This document shows, one piece after another, positions 44,734 to 56,703 of a stretch of DNA of 64,000 bases. The DNA comes from Corylus avellana. Lineage: Eukaryota; Streptophyta; Magnoliopsida; Fagales; Betulaceae. The notes beneath the pieces were generated by a model. It was not told where the DNA came from and ran no database searches. It saw only the letters and a program-made list of their open reading frames with translations. The stretch spans positions 40,196,446 through 40,260,445 of the forward strand of contig NC_081541.1 of assembly GCF_901000735.1 (NCBI RefSeq). Reading direction: 5' to 3'. Positions within the stretch are counted from its first letter, which is position 1. Each line of letters begins with the position of its first letter. A program made the translations under genes and the position numbers.

Positions 44734-46379
44734 TGGTCTAAGAAGACCAAAGGGTTAAGCATCAAAATCACAACTATAGTGCAATGGGGGGGGGGAGACA
44801 GAGAAGTTATAGTTTGAATGTCTTTTCATTTCTTGTAGGCCTGGGCCATCTTAATGGGTCAATTATTTGTGTTATGGGTTTTGGGTCTGCCTTATATATC
44901 TTTCAATAGAATCATTGAATTTGGTTGCAAAGAACCGAATCCGGGCTGCTCCGAAGTGGTCCGAATAAACCCGCTTTCAACGACCCGCAACTCCCGCACA
45001 TTTCTTCCTTCCCGACCTTCCTCTCCTTCTGTCATGGTCTCTGCAACCTGAAAAAACAATGTCCCAATCAAAACAAAACCCAGGTTTCCCTCCTAAACAC
45101 TCGCTCACCGACTCGTCCACGACTCACACCCAATTCATCGACTCGCTCACTTCCCACATCTCTCTCTACCACTCCCACTCCAACACTCATGCCCCAAGCC
45201 CTATTCCTAACCCCACCAGGTCCGCCATTCTCAAATGGTTCTCATCTCTCACCGTCCACCAGCGCCAAGCTCACCTCACGGCCGTCGATTCAAAGTTCGT
45301 CCAAATCCTCATCCAAATGCTCCGCAAGCTGCGCACCCACGGCCACGGCTCCTTCATCGCCCTCCCCGACCTCCCCTCACGTGATCTCCCCGCCCTCTGC
45401 TTCAGGAAGTCGCGTGGCCTCCTCTCTCGCGTCGCCGAGTCGGACGAGTCGAACCGGCTGATCTTCGACTCGAGTAGGCTCTTCTCCTCCGCCGAAGGCG
45501 AAGACGTCACCGCGTGTTCGTGCTCGATCGAGAGCGTCGATGCGGTGACGGTGAGCGAGGAGTTGGTTGAGGATTTGGAGAGGTTTGTGGGGGCTATGGT
45601 TGGGATATCGAATGTGGGCTTCTTGAGAGGCGACGAGAGCGATTTGGGTTCGGATTGGGTGGAATTGGAGTGGTTGAAGGCGAAAGGGTATTACAGCTTA
45701 GAGGCGTTTGTGGTGAATCGGTTGGAAGTGGCGCTGAGGCTGGCGTGGTTGAATTGTAATGGTGGGAGGAGAAGAGGGGTGAAGTTGAAAGAGAAGGCGA
45801 GCGTGGGGGGCGTGGTGGCCAATGTGTATTGGAGGAAGAAGGGCTGCGTTGATTGGTGGACGAATTTGGATGCCACGACCAGGAGGAAAGTTTTGACGGT
45901 GGCGTTGGGGAAATCGGCAAAAGCGTTGGTATTTTCTCAGGAACTTAGTTTATTTGTTCAGTGTTTTTCAATATTGTACAATGTGGCATTTTGCGTGTAT
46001 AGGAATAAGAATGCATTTGTTAACTACCAAAATATAGAGGCATTGGATGCTTTGGTAATATGCATTAGTTGAGGAGAGAATTTAAGTAGACGAAGTATAT
46101 ATTTTGAGATTTTGATGGATGACTAAGAGTGAATCACTTTTGTAGAAAGTTGCAGTTGAAAGGGTAAGTTAGATAATAGTTTATGTTTGAAATGGGTGGA
46201 TCAGATTTCTTCCTGTTTTTGCATTAGCGCCAGATATGTAAAGAATATTGCAGACTTATGGGCCTTATCCAGTAACTTGTCTAATTTGGTCATCTGGCAG
46301 AATGCTTCATTGCTTAGATCATACCTGACACAATTCTTTGGAATTTTTTTTTGGATAAGTTATAGGTTAAATGCGTAAA

Positions 46380-46705
46380 GGTGCCTTTTAAGTGCACATG
46401 AAGTATACAAGAGGAGGTACCTAACTAGAAGGAGCAAAAAGAAAATGGAAGTCATTATAACTAATTGTTAAAGGAGAAACATAAGTTGCTGTCCGAAGAT
46501 ACAAAGTTTCCAAAGTTCGCATAGTCCTCAAAACATATGTCATTCATTTTTCTCCATAAACACCATAAAAGGTAGTAGGCACCATTTTCCACACAACAAC
46601 ACTCCGCATGCTGCTGGTTCTTTATAATGTAGACAAATTTGTTAATCCCAACGTATGATTTGTGGAGTAAAGACGATAATTCTTGTAATGAAGTATCTTG
46701 CACTT
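46380..46705 (-). mobile_element. LINE-like remnant in intron 1 (copy A)
   Basis: The minus strand is open for 80 residues with AYYLLWCLWRKMNDICFEDY, which resembles the far C-terminus of plant L1-type LINEs. A T-run at about 46344-46353 could be its poly-A tail on the minus strand. Present in both gene copies, so older than the duplication. Confidence 0.45.
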
Positions 46706-47497
46706 TTTGGGAAATAACACTAACATTCAGTGCGAGAGTTTGTGGAATTTACAGATGTTTTCTTTAATCAGATTTTGTTTTCCTTAAACTCTGATTTTTC
46801 TATATTGATGGCCATTTGTAATTTTTTTTTTGTTCTCTTGCATTAAATGGCGCATGAAACCTTCAATTGAGAGTTCTTTTTGAGTTTGACTTTGTGTTTT
46901 GCAATTTTTCATTGGTGTCGCACTGTGCTGAACTTCACTGTTGAAATTTGTAGTTTCTCTCTTAGAAAGGTCATCTTCCTTAGGTACTGTGAGTTGTCAA
47001 TCACGTCAACTTGTTGCTGGTTTTAGACATTTTATTGCACTTTAGCCTGACTTTCGGCTGCTTTAAGTTTTCAGATTCATGAGATTCTGAAGGGAGCAAC
47101 TAGTGGTTTGGAGGATGAAACCAGGCTGTTTAGTGCAGGGGCAGATCATCGTGTGAAATACAATTATACTGTGGCAATGCTAAGGAGTATCCCCAGTATG
47201 ACTGTAGAAGCTGAATTTGGCTCGACCATTATCCCTGCTACTCTTTCTGGGAAGCCTACTTCCGTAGTGAATGCGTTTAGTAGTTTGCTTGTGCTCAAGG
47301 ATATCATTATGATCATATTATCATGTCCAAATAGTGGGTATGATACAGGGAAACTATTTTTTAGTACGTTGGGATCTGTTTGTACCATTTCTGATTGTAT
47401 ACTAAGGAAACTGCGAGGATTTCTTATGGTTGTTTCACTTGATTGCACAAAACTTGAACTTCTGGGTGAGGGAATTGAGAAGTCATTACCTAATAAA

Positions 47498-47504
47498 ACA
47501 AAAT
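47498..47504. other. Junction of the 20-kb tandem duplication
   Basis: Gene sequence identical to 61649 ends at 47497. LTR sequence identical to 27311 begins at 47505. The seven bases between (ACAAAAT) belong clearly to neither side and look like end-joining filler. Confidence 0.85.
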
Positions 47505-47666
47505 TTTGTTTTGTTTTACTTAAGGAATTTATTTTAAGCAAAATTTAGTAATCTTCGTAAGAATAATCTCGTACTTGCATCCTATACTACTATGTTGACC
47601 ATGTGCACTTGCGGGCAAAACATACAATTATTTGTCTATTAATTTAGGTAGATATTTGTAACAACA
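47505..47666 (+). mobile_element. LTR 3' remnant at the start of copy B
   Basis: The last 162 bases of the solo LTR at 26130-27472, ending GTAACAACA, followed by the same CCAGC and LINE sequence. The missing LTR start marks the duplication edge. Confidence 0.9.
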
Positions 47667-48150
47667 CCAGCAATTCTTGGCTCCACCTTCTAGTATTAGG
47701 ATCAATAAGCTCTCCTATCCTAGCGTCACTTGTTAGAAACCTGGGGAAAGAATGGGCCATGTATGTGGAAAGCTTTGGAATTTGTTTGTCCCCCCATATT
47801 TGATCATTCTGACCATTGCCAATCCGCCAGCAAAGCACTTCTTTGACAATGTTTAGTGCACCATAGATACTTCGCCATGCAAAGGATGGTTTTTTGCCTA
47901 CATTAGGTTCAAATATTAAACTGTGGGGATAATACTTCGTCTTTATGATCCGCGATGTGTTGCTATCCGGGGATGTGAGAAGCCTCGAACCTTGCTTTGC
48001 CAACAAAGCCTTGTTAAAACATACAAGATCCCGAAACCCTAAGCCTCCTTTTTCTTTTGGTGTCCCCATTCTACTCCAACTCATCCAACGAATACGGGAT
48101 TTGTTTTTTTGGTGTCCCCACCAAAAATTATGCATCATCAAATTTACGTT
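47667..48150 (-). pseudogene. LINE fragment beside SPH4
   Basis: Counterpart of 27473-27960. The minus-strand frame (165 residues) begins with the FWWGHQKNKSRIRWMSW segment and reads through GNGQNDQIWGDKQIP. A dead fragment. Confidence 0.85.
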
Positions 48151-48694
48151 GGAACATAAATAGTTCTCTTAAGCTTCTAATTGACCCATGTATCGAGCGT
48201 CATGCCAATGACTCCCAAACTAGATCGTTTTAGGGCATTAGATATAAAAACATCCCTAAGGACTTACTAACTCAAGTCAAATATGAAGCCAAACTAACAA
48301 TGCTATCAATCGAAGAAAACTTATGGTGAAATACAAAACAAGTATTATCTTCTTGTTCATCTTTCCTACCTTTGACTAATTATGAGAATATCTCCAATAG
48401 AAAACTTGAAACAATTAAAAGCAAAAAGAAGATAAATAAAATAAACAATTCATTTATAAGACAATATATATATATATGTCGGGCCTTGGAGAGAAACACC
48501 AAAAGCCTAAGTTAATAGGCTTGGGTTCACTTATGTATATTAAGTGTTCTTTTTCTCTTTTTGTCTTTTTCTATATACTTTCTAAATATGGGAATCCCAA
48601 CAACACATAATATAACAATAATTAGCTTTATTTCAATATTCACATATTAAGGCTGGTAGGTGATGAAGAGGTGCTCTACTTGGGCTGCATGTAA

Positions 48695-49120
48695 TCACCA
48701 AATAATGACTTCAAAAACTCTGTTGTGGATGCCATATTGAGTTGCAGATGTCTGATTAATCGCCCAAAGGCAGTGAGTCTCGCACCCCTTGAATGAGTCG
48801 CGATAATACTTGTAAACCAGGACATCGTTACGAATTATACTTGTGTTGTTGTAGAGCCACGTAAAATCACTTCGGTATTTTGTAGACCCGGAAAAGTTGG
48901 GTCTAAAGTTGAAACTGAACGACTGGTTTCCTTTGAGAATGTGGGCACCGAGGTTATCTTCTGATGAATGACAGCTAGCCGTAAGATCCATCGTCAAATC
49001 ATTTCTTACTGACACGAACACTCGCGCTCTTTGGAATATGTTGCCTTCAACACCACTCTTAAATGATTCCCTCATAAACATAATTATCAATAGCAAAGTT
49101 ACATTTCTACCGGATGACAT
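48695..49120 (-). CDS. S-protein homologue SPH4, one conserved cysteine lost
   Basis: A single-exon ORF of 141 residues. The first ATG used by the other three genes is ACG here, so translation would start two codons later. This leaves the signal peptide essentially unchanged. Layout as in SPH3, ending IIW. The cysteine in YRCDFTW (position 86 in SPH1-3) is serine (TGT to AGT), leaving three of the four family cysteines and presumably an unpaired one. The stop codon is the normal one. The frame is intact and the TATA region is only slightly altered, so the gene may be transcribed but its fold is doubtful. Confidence 0.85.
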   Translation of the reverse strand: MSSGRNVTLLLIIMFMRESFKSGVEGNIFQRARVFVSVRNDLTMDLTASCHSSEDNLGAHILKGNQSFSFNFRPNFSGSTKYRSDFTWLYNNTSIIRNDVLVYKYYRDSFKGCETHCLWAINQTSATQYGIHNRVFEVIIW

Positions 49121-49174
49121 TATCGTCTTCTTCCTTTATTTCTTTCTTTTTTATTGCTCTCCTCCATGCACAGT

Positions 49175-49181
49175 GTATATA
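49175..49181 (-). promoter_or_regulatory. TATA-like box of SPH4
   Basis: The plus strand reads GTATATAGTGGTGGAAAC. The run is shorter than TATATATA in SPH3 but the GTGGTGGAAAC block is kept. Confidence 0.5.
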
Positions 49182-49647
49182 GTGGTGGAAACAATACGCT
49201 ACAGATGGTAAAGTAAAAAAAATAAATTGAAGTCGTCAACATATGCTATTTTTTTTTTTTTGATAAAGTAAACATATGCTATTAATTTGAAACAAATGTT
49301 ACCTAGTTTACTTACCAAATAGATGGTGTCCAGGTAGATAACATTTAGATTTGATAATTTAATACATATCCAAATAACACTTATGTTCTTTTAAGCATTT
49401 ATGTTGGTTGTAATCTATCTTTAGACGCCTTTAACTAACCATTTATCTATATTTAATGTGGCTTCTTCTTTTTATGGATGAGATGAGAAAATATAGAAGA
49501 AAAAAATATGAAAGATTGTTAAGGGGAGGATCTCGTTCATATTTAATTCCATTATTAAGGGGAAGACCAAGTCAAGGAAAAATAGAGAGAAAATACAATT
49601 CAATTCCCCCTTTAACTATCATCACTTTTTAATTTACGCCACCAAAC

Positions 49648-50299
49648 CTCTTTTCTTCTAGACAACACTAAGAAGAACTTCAAGAGGGGGGAAGATCTAG
49701 ATTTAGATCTTCCTTCCTCTCCTTTCATGGTAACAGTGCTCGGTGTCTTCTCTGTAGGCTCCACCGGTCTCCGTTTCTGGCGGGTTACTTTAGATCTAGT
49801 TTGTAGATCTAGATCTAGATCTAGATCCAGATCTAGTCTCTTTAACCTTAAATTTGATCTTCTTCTTCGGCCAAGGAGTATCTTCCGAAGGAATGTCTAT
49901 GATGCCGTGCTCCTTTGCTACTGCTTGTGGGGTTTTTGTTTTTTGTTTTTTGTTTTGCTTGTCTTGGCCTTCGGGTTGAGAATTGATTTGTTGTCGTGGC
50001 TTTCGGGTTAAGGATGGAGTAGATCGATGTGTGAGCAACTCTCACGGCCAGATTTTTAGTTTCTAGTTGTTTTTTATTTTTGTTTTGTATTTGGGTTACT
50101 CATGTCCTAGATCTAGTTTGCATGAAGCAGATCTGTTCTTTAAATATAATTGTACATGGATTAGTAGAAGCTTGAAGTCATTTTTATGACTTTGTAACCT
50201 TCATAGCTTTTGGCTATGATTTTTCAGAGATGTATGCTCTATGATATAAGAGCTTTATGCTCATGAAATTTCATCAATAGAAGTTCCATATTTTTCAAA
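49648..50299 (+). mobile_element. Retroposon with 17-bp target duplication (652 bp)
   Basis: AATTTACGCCACCAAAC flanks it on both sides (49631-49647 and 50300-50316). Copy A has a single copy of this site near 29430-29448. A long duplication points to LINE-type integration. The right end reads TTTCATCAATAGAAG and finishes TTTTTCAAA, much like the 3' ends of plant LINEs and their dependants. A run of AGATCT repeats lies at 49805-49835. A 94-residue frame (49727-50011) starts MVTVLGVFSVGSTGLRFW but has no recognised family. Confidence 0.8.
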
Positions 50300-50316
50300 A
50301 ATTTACGCCACCAAAC

Positions 50317-51700
50317 ATAAAAAGTGGCATTAATGGATACGTCAAACAACCATCTCATATCAAATAGTCTACATTATTTAAACGTTAAAATAGATGGAAA
50401 ATTGCCACATGCATCTGTCTTTCATCCCTAACACCATCATTTTTACTTTTAAAATGCCATAATTATTGCTCATAAGCTCCTATTTGTTTGTTTGTCAACT
50501 ATGCTTAGTTGCATTATAAGAGAAATATGAGTGACTTCTAAACGGTTTCCAAGCATTTTATAAATAGTGGTAAAAACTACTGGCTAACTATGATAAAGTT
50601 AAAAAAAGAAAAAAAAAAAAACATTGTGCCACTAAAGTCTTGGCATTTTTTTCATAGGCTCCTATTAATTGTTGGCATAACCAATCAAATGCCAAGAAAT
50701 TAAAAATTTCTAGCATTTTAAACCTAGAATTCCTCGTATTTAATTACAAAACGTTAGGAGTAGTTTCTAAAGGGAGGTTTCCTTTTCTTTTCTTTTCATC
50801 CTCCTTTTTTTTTTTTTTTTTGAAAAGACACCTTCAAACTTATATTTTCAACATTTGACCTTTTTGAATTACTATTTCATTGCAATTTATACTAGCTCTC
50901 CACTAGATTTTGATGTTAAAATTTAAATAAGGTTGTTGCATCCTTGATGCGAGTGTGCAAAATTTTGACTTAAGATGCCAAAATTGCCTTTAATTCGATA
51001 AAAAATGAAAAAAAAAAAAAAATGGAATATACTTCAAGAATTGTGGAAGAAAGAAGAGTTAAGGAAGTATGGAATATACTTCAAGAAGTATCCAAATAGA
51101 GATAAGAAGTTAAGGGCTACCAGACTTCAATCTCTTGTAATACTCTTGGTTGATATTTTGAAAATATGAGAGGAAAGGAAATGAAAAATGTGAAAGATTA
51201 TTAACTGGTTTTAGTTGAATTGGTGATTTAAATGAAAGCTTATGGTCAAGAACCGAGCCGTGATAGAGATAGTTAAATCAATTCTAGATAAAAACGTTTA
51301 CCAAAAATTTTTTGGGCCAAGTTGTAGACACATCCATTGATATAGAACTGTGACCCCCTTCCCCAACACGTGGCAAAATGGCCCGATCGCACTCATATTT
51401 GAACAAGAGTTGAAGTATTGCAGCAGTTAAGCACCACTTCACTAGAGAAGCGATTAAAGAAGTAGAGTTGAAGTTTTGCAAGTGAGCTAGAGAAGCAAAT
51501 AACATACATTAACATTCTTTGTTTATGCTCTTATTGTTCAAAATTGTCCTTGGAGCAAATGAAACTTCAACAACTACAATAGAATGTGCAATGTCATAAT
51601 TGTTAAGAAACTCAAGAGCACTGGAGAAGGCACAAGCCGAAGTGCGACAAGTCTTTGAGGGGAAGAGGAACATTGATGAGACATAGATAGATAAACTAGA
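50317..51700. repeat. SPH4 upstream region and BED-exon flank
   Basis: No gene is seen. It follows the SPH3 unit, including the promoter-like second copy near 50565-50605. Confidence 0.5.
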
Positions 51701-52241
51701 TTATTTTAAATTAGTTGTCAAAGAAACATACTTAGCAAGTTGTTTATCCACCGTACTCATATCTTGTCCCTTACAAAGATTTTGCATATGTAACAATGAG
51801 GAACTTGAAACACTTTCACACTCTAGAACATTACTTGACGCTTCAGGTACTTGTAGACAAATTTGAATCTCATTGTCACTAACCCCAAATAAATGTGATT
51901 TAGTTCTTGAAATACTCATATCTTGTCCCTTACATAGATTTGGCATATGTGATCGATGATGAGGAACTTGAAAAACTTTCACACTCTAGAACATTAATTG
52001 ACGTTGCCACATTTTTAGATCCCTTAGTGGGGGTGTCAATCACTTGTAGTGCTTGTTTTGCTTCTAACTGAATTGCTTCACGGTCACTAACCCAAGACAA
52101 ATGTGATTTAATTGCTGAAATACCCCCAACAAAACATTTTTCACAAAACTTACAAATAAAACGACCATTTTCCATTTCCTTTGCATACTCCCAAAATAAA
52201 TCTTCTTTACTTCTAACAATGTTCAATTTTTTTTCCTACAT
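51701..52241 (-). pseudogene. BED-type zinc-finger exon, decayed (copy B)
   Basis: The BED finger part is as in copy A. A 4-base insertion near 51953 (GATCGATGATGAG instead of GATGATGAG) shifts the frame. About 84 bases of the second internal module are missing, between ICLQVPEA and SSNVLECES. The gene is broken here, so if either copy works it is copy A. Confidence 0.7.
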
Positions 52242-52939
52242 GAAATAAATTAAAGCCAAATAAGATCAATTCAACCAAGAAGAGCACAAAGGCAACAAAT
52301 AAAATAATAAAAAAAAAAACCGTAAACAAAAAGTATTATCATTGTTAGGTCAAGCTAAGTCAGTAATATTCTCCAAATGCAACAAAGATATAGAGAAGTA
52401 AAGAATTCTCTATTAAACCCGACCTCTGTTCATGCAATCCAATTATCAAGGGCACAATGTCTTAGAGTTTGATTCCCTTGGTTCTATTAAATGCAGTTGT
52501 AGATTAAAAAAAAAACCTTAAAAACAAAAATACTCAACCTAATCTCTATTTTACTCTGATCAGGTCAAATTCAATACATATTAAATCAAAAGCATTGAGA
52601 AGTATATATTCTTGAATGAGGGGTAAAATCTCTACCTTATTCTTGTACACACATCAAGATAAAATGGTATCAAAGTTAAGGAAGAAATAGCAATCACACA
52701 CACAACATAAAACAACAATTTACTCTTTTGATGAGTTTGAAAATGCACGGAGGAGCACAATCAGAGATAAAAAAAAATAAAAAATAAATAAAAAAATAAA
52801 ATAAAATAAAAAACAAAAATCTCATTACTACCTAGTTAACATGCCGCCAATTGTAATACTAATTAATTATAGCTATGGTTTATAATACTAATGCACCTCA
52901 CAACAATTGTACAGCATACCTTTCAGTCGATCTAGTATT
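52242..52939. other. Upstream of the BED pseudogene
   Basis: Counterpart of 31480-32170, no gene seen. Confidence 0.4.
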
Positions 52940-52948
52940 TTATCTTTA

Positions 52949-53925
52949 GGAAAAATTACACTTTATCCCCCTAAGTTTGGGGTCATTTTCAATTCGAGTT
53001 CTAAAGTTTCAATTTTTGCAATCCACCCCCAAAGTTTCAATTTGTTACAATTCGGCCATTCTGTCAGTCAGAGCCGTTTTGACTGACGTGATCACTGTTG
53101 GAATTCTTTTCCCCAAAATGCCCCCCATCCCAAACCCCTCTCTCACGCACGTCAATTCTGAAAATTTCCACCCCAACTGGCACTGCTAGGTTTCTGTTTT
53201 GTCTTCTGAAGCATATGAGATCATTTGGGCTTGGGCGGCGACAGTCCTGTATTTTTCTCTGAGCTCCCGGTGTGAGAGCGAGAGGCGAAGAGAACTTATC
53301 GATGGCTTTTATCTTTTGGTGCTCTCTCTCTCTCTCTCTCTCTCATGTTTTTTGTTCTCGGTTTTTTGATTCTGAGTTTATGTAAGACGGCGGTTGATTT
53401 TAGGGAGGTTGAGATTGTTGCTGTTGATACAGTGATAGGGTTTTTATAATGAAGAATTGCTATTGATATAATGATATTTGTTCATATTCTTCATGGTGCC
53501 AAGTTAATAACTGCAATAAATTTTTGCTGTGTTCATATTCTTTCCGGTTTTCTTGTGGGTTGTGAGAAGTCCAGATGATCTCAGATGCTTGAGAAGACAA
53601 AACATAAACCTAATAGTGGCAGTGGGTTCGACTGGTGCAGTGGGGGTGGAGATTTTTAGAACTGGCGTGCATGAGAGAGGGGTTTGGGAAGGGGGACATT
53701 TTGGGGGAAAAAAGTCCAACAGTGATCACGTGCGTCGCACGTGATCACTGTTTCGTCAGTCAAAATGGCTTTGACTGATAGAATGACCGAATTGCAAAAA
53801 TTTGAAACTTTAGGAGGGTGAATTGCAAAAATTGAAACTTTAGGAGGGTGAATTGCAAAAATTGAAACTTTGGAGGTCGAATTGAAAATGTCCCCAAACA
53901 TTGAAGGGTAAAGTTCAATTTTTCC
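52949..53925. mobile_element. Long-inverted-repeat MULE-type element (copy B)
   Basis: Counterpart of 32180-33152, same TTATCTTTA duplication (52940-52948 and 53926-53934). It inserted before the 20-kb duplication. Confidence 0.82.
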
Positions 53926-53976
53926 TTATCTTTAGATTTTACATAACTTTTGTTATATTGATTATATATATGTGTG

Positions 53977-54496
53977 TAGGGGTGTAATCGAGCCGAGTTT
54001 GGGTGAGCTTTGCCTGTCCGAACTTGGCTCATTTAAGTATTAGTCAAGCTAGAGCTCAAGCCAAGCTTAGACATGAGCCTAACAAGTCTGTTTGAGCTTG
54101 GCTCGCCAAGGAGTTATCCTTGCTCGAGCTCGGCACGCTAGCTCGCATATTCAGCGAGCCAAGCTGGCTCAACAAACTCAAACTTTTATTTTTCTTCTAT
54201 AAAATTTAAATTTTAAGCAACAGCTAAAAAAGCCGGCTTCCCCAAGCTACTAGCTTAGGCAAGCTCCAACTAAGTGAGCCAAAAAGGCTCAACAAGCATT
54301 GTGAAGCGTGAAGGTGGGGACCCCTCACAAGCAATGCTCCACGTGAGCCTCAACTTTAGTTTTAATGTTATTCTTCTTATGAGGGGCATGCCCTTTTATA
54401 GATAATTGAAGGTGGGATCTTTTGCTCCCTTATCGATGTGGGACGGATGAGCTTCAGTTCTTTCACTTCTTTGCATTCTCATAAATTCTGCTTCAC

Positions 54497-54531
<35 letters not shown>

Positions 54532-56112
54532 TCCGTGGACCATGGCAATTGTAGTATGCTTATTTCTTTTACTTATTTCCTCTATTCCATCCTTCCCAGG
54601 CATTCCAATCTGCAGCAAATCAAACAAAAGAATATGCGTTGATGTAAGGTATATCTCAAAGAATATCTAGATATGAATCTAGTTCAAGAAGGAAAATGTG
54701 AAGTGTGTAGTATGAATTAATGTGAAAAAAACAAAAAATTGAGCCTTGGGGCTTTTCTTCCTCTTCTTCTTCTATTTTTTTTTTTTTTTGTAGCAAAAAT
54801 GAATTAATGTGAAAAAAATCAGAATGATTGGTATGAAAAGATTAAAAAAAAAAAAAAAATTGTTTTATAATGAGAGCCCACAAGTTTTTTTACCAAACAG
54901 AGGCCACAAAGTCTTTTTTTTTTTTTTTGTCTCCTCGTGTTATTTGACAAATTAGAGCTTAGAAAAATTTGTCATTTGTCTCATAAAAACTAGAAATAAT
55001 TCTAGAAGTATCTTCTGTGTCTTTCTTGTTTCCCTTCAAAAACAATTGTATAGAATATATAATTGTAGTTACTTGAGATTATGAAGAACAACAATAAACG
55101 TAATAATTATTTTTTAGATCATTATCATTATTTATATGAATATCATCATATGATTTGGTTAGATCATATTAAATTAAATTGTTATCTAATGGTAATACTC
55201 AAACCCCTAATGATCTAATGGTGATACTTCAATTATTACGCATTATCTTGGTTTATATGAATATGATTATACTATCTCATTAAATCATATCACGTTAAAC
55301 TATCATCTAATGGTAATTCTCAAACTCCTACTGATTTAATGATGATACTTCAAATCATATGATCAAACTCCTAATGATCTAACAGTGATACTTCATGTTA
55401 TATGATCAAAACTCTTAGATTCACATGATAACACTTAGACAATGTGACCATACCAATATACCATATTGATATTATGATTAAGCATATGAATCATTCAAAT
55501 GATCCAAAGGTTATTGTATCTAAGTAAGACCATTGTTATTTGTTACTTAATTTATAATTAATATAGATACACACAAGGCTCAATTGCGTTTTTTTTTCTT
55601 CTTATGTTTTTTAAATGACAATGTCAAACGCCTTTATGTCACATACACACTAATAATCTACCATCATATTACATATAATATTATTTATTTATTTAGTTAA
55701 TATATTAAAATGTTAATGATGAACACGAGTCAAGTATAAACTATCTAATGATAATATTTTTATTAAATGACATAATAACTTGTACCATATGATAAAATGA
55801 TTAATGATAATATCAAATATTTCTTATTTTATACACACACACACACACACACACACGCATAAATAACAAAAAACAAAGGTATTTGTTACTTATTAAAAAA
55901 AATATACGAGCCGAGCCTAATAAACGAGGCAATCTTTATACGAGCTTGCTCACGAGCTTAGTTAAGTCAAGCCGAGCTTGCTTCGTTTAATATTTGAGGT
56001 AGGATTCGTGTTCACGAAACGCTTCATTTAAAATTCGAGTCGAGCAGGAGCCGAGCTTATGCGAGCTGAGCCCAAGCTCGCTCGCAAGCGGCTTGCTCTC
56101 TTAACACCCCTA
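53977..56112. mobile_element. Non-autonomous hAT-type element (copy B)
   Basis: Counterpart of 33204-35339, again 2136 bp with TATGTGTG on both sides (53969-53976 and 56113-56120). Few differences are visible. Confidence 0.85.
54542..54670 (+). CDS. Secreted-peptide-like first exon (copy B)
   Basis: Same 42-codon frame, CT leader and GTAAGG donor as at 33769. No substitution was noticed between the copies, which by itself is weak evidence for function because the surrounding element is also nearly identical. Confidence 0.4.
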   Translation: MAIVVCLFLLLISSIPSFPGIPICSKSNKRICVDVRYISKNI

Positions 56113-56423
56113 TATGTGTGTGTTGAGAGAGAGAAATTGATGAATTTGGGTAATTGTTGAAAATTTGTTGAAAAATAGTTCTATAGGTATGAATTTGGGA
56201 AATCAGTGTTTGCTCGTGTTCCGGAGTCTTCTTGTAGGCCCGGGCCTTTGCATTCAGCCAAGAGTGTGGGTCTGCCTTATATATTTAAGCCCAATACTAT
56301 CCTTCAATAGAATGTGCAGTTATTTGCTTGCATTACAAGAGTGTGCAGTTATTTGCCCCTTAAAAGTGCCAAATATACTCTTTTTTTTTTTTAAGAAAAA
56401 TTAATTATAAAGATACTTATGAC

Positions 56424-56703
56424 CTATTTGAGATTGCGATTTTAAAAAGTGTATTAAAACTAACGATTTTAAAAAAGTGATTTTAAAAATCGCAGTTAAG
56501 GCGTTTAGCAAAATCCCAGTTTGGCATTTAAAATCCCAATTTACATTTTAAAATTATGCATTTTTCAAAAAACACCTCATTACCTGTGATTTGTGTTTTC
56601 TAATCACAATTTTTTAAAAAATGCATTGTCAAACAATCAATTTTCTGTAATTTGATTTAAAATCGTACTTTTTGTCTTTTAAATCGCAATGTCAAACACA
56701 CCC
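56424..56703. mobile_element. MITE, GATTGCG-terminal family (copy B, first)
   Basis: Counterpart of 35655-35930. Confidence 0.55.

Larger units (their letters stand above)
27311..47497. repeat. Tandem segmental duplication, copy A (20,187 bp)
   Basis: Everything from inside the solo LTR to the middle of exon 2 of the nucleotidyltransferase gene recurs in the same order and orientation at 47505-61649. The copies differ by the Pack-MULE (only in A), a gag-like stretch at about 36420-37027 (only in A), a retroposon at 49648 (only in B), and small indels. Together these account for the length difference. Confidence 0.92.
45059..47548 (+). pseudogene. Nucleotidyltransferase family gene (MEE44-like), truncated copy A
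   Basis: Exon 1 (45059-45928, 290 codons, ends KSAKAL at a GT donor) and the start of exon 2 (47075 onward, IHEILKGATSGLEDETRLFS) match the intact copy B at 59192. At 47497 the gene sequence stops and joins LTR sequence. The frame then runs 17 codons into the LTR and ends at 47548. The product would be a chimera of about 448 residues without the charged linker or the catalytic domain expected further on. Upstream, 14 bases including TTAAGCCCAATA are missing next to the TATA-like box relative to copy B. It is probably non-functional. Confidence 0.85.

Noticed and set aside
44925..45461. 178-residue frame overlapping exon 1 of the nucleotidyltransferase gene, also at 59058-59600
   Set aside because: Serine- and proline-rich shadow of the GC-rich coding exon in another frame. 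Conserved only because the underlying exon is.
49727..50011. 94-residue ORF in the retroposon
   Set aside because: The arginine-serine run comes from the AGATCT array; no domain is visible. Kept only as part of the retroposon.
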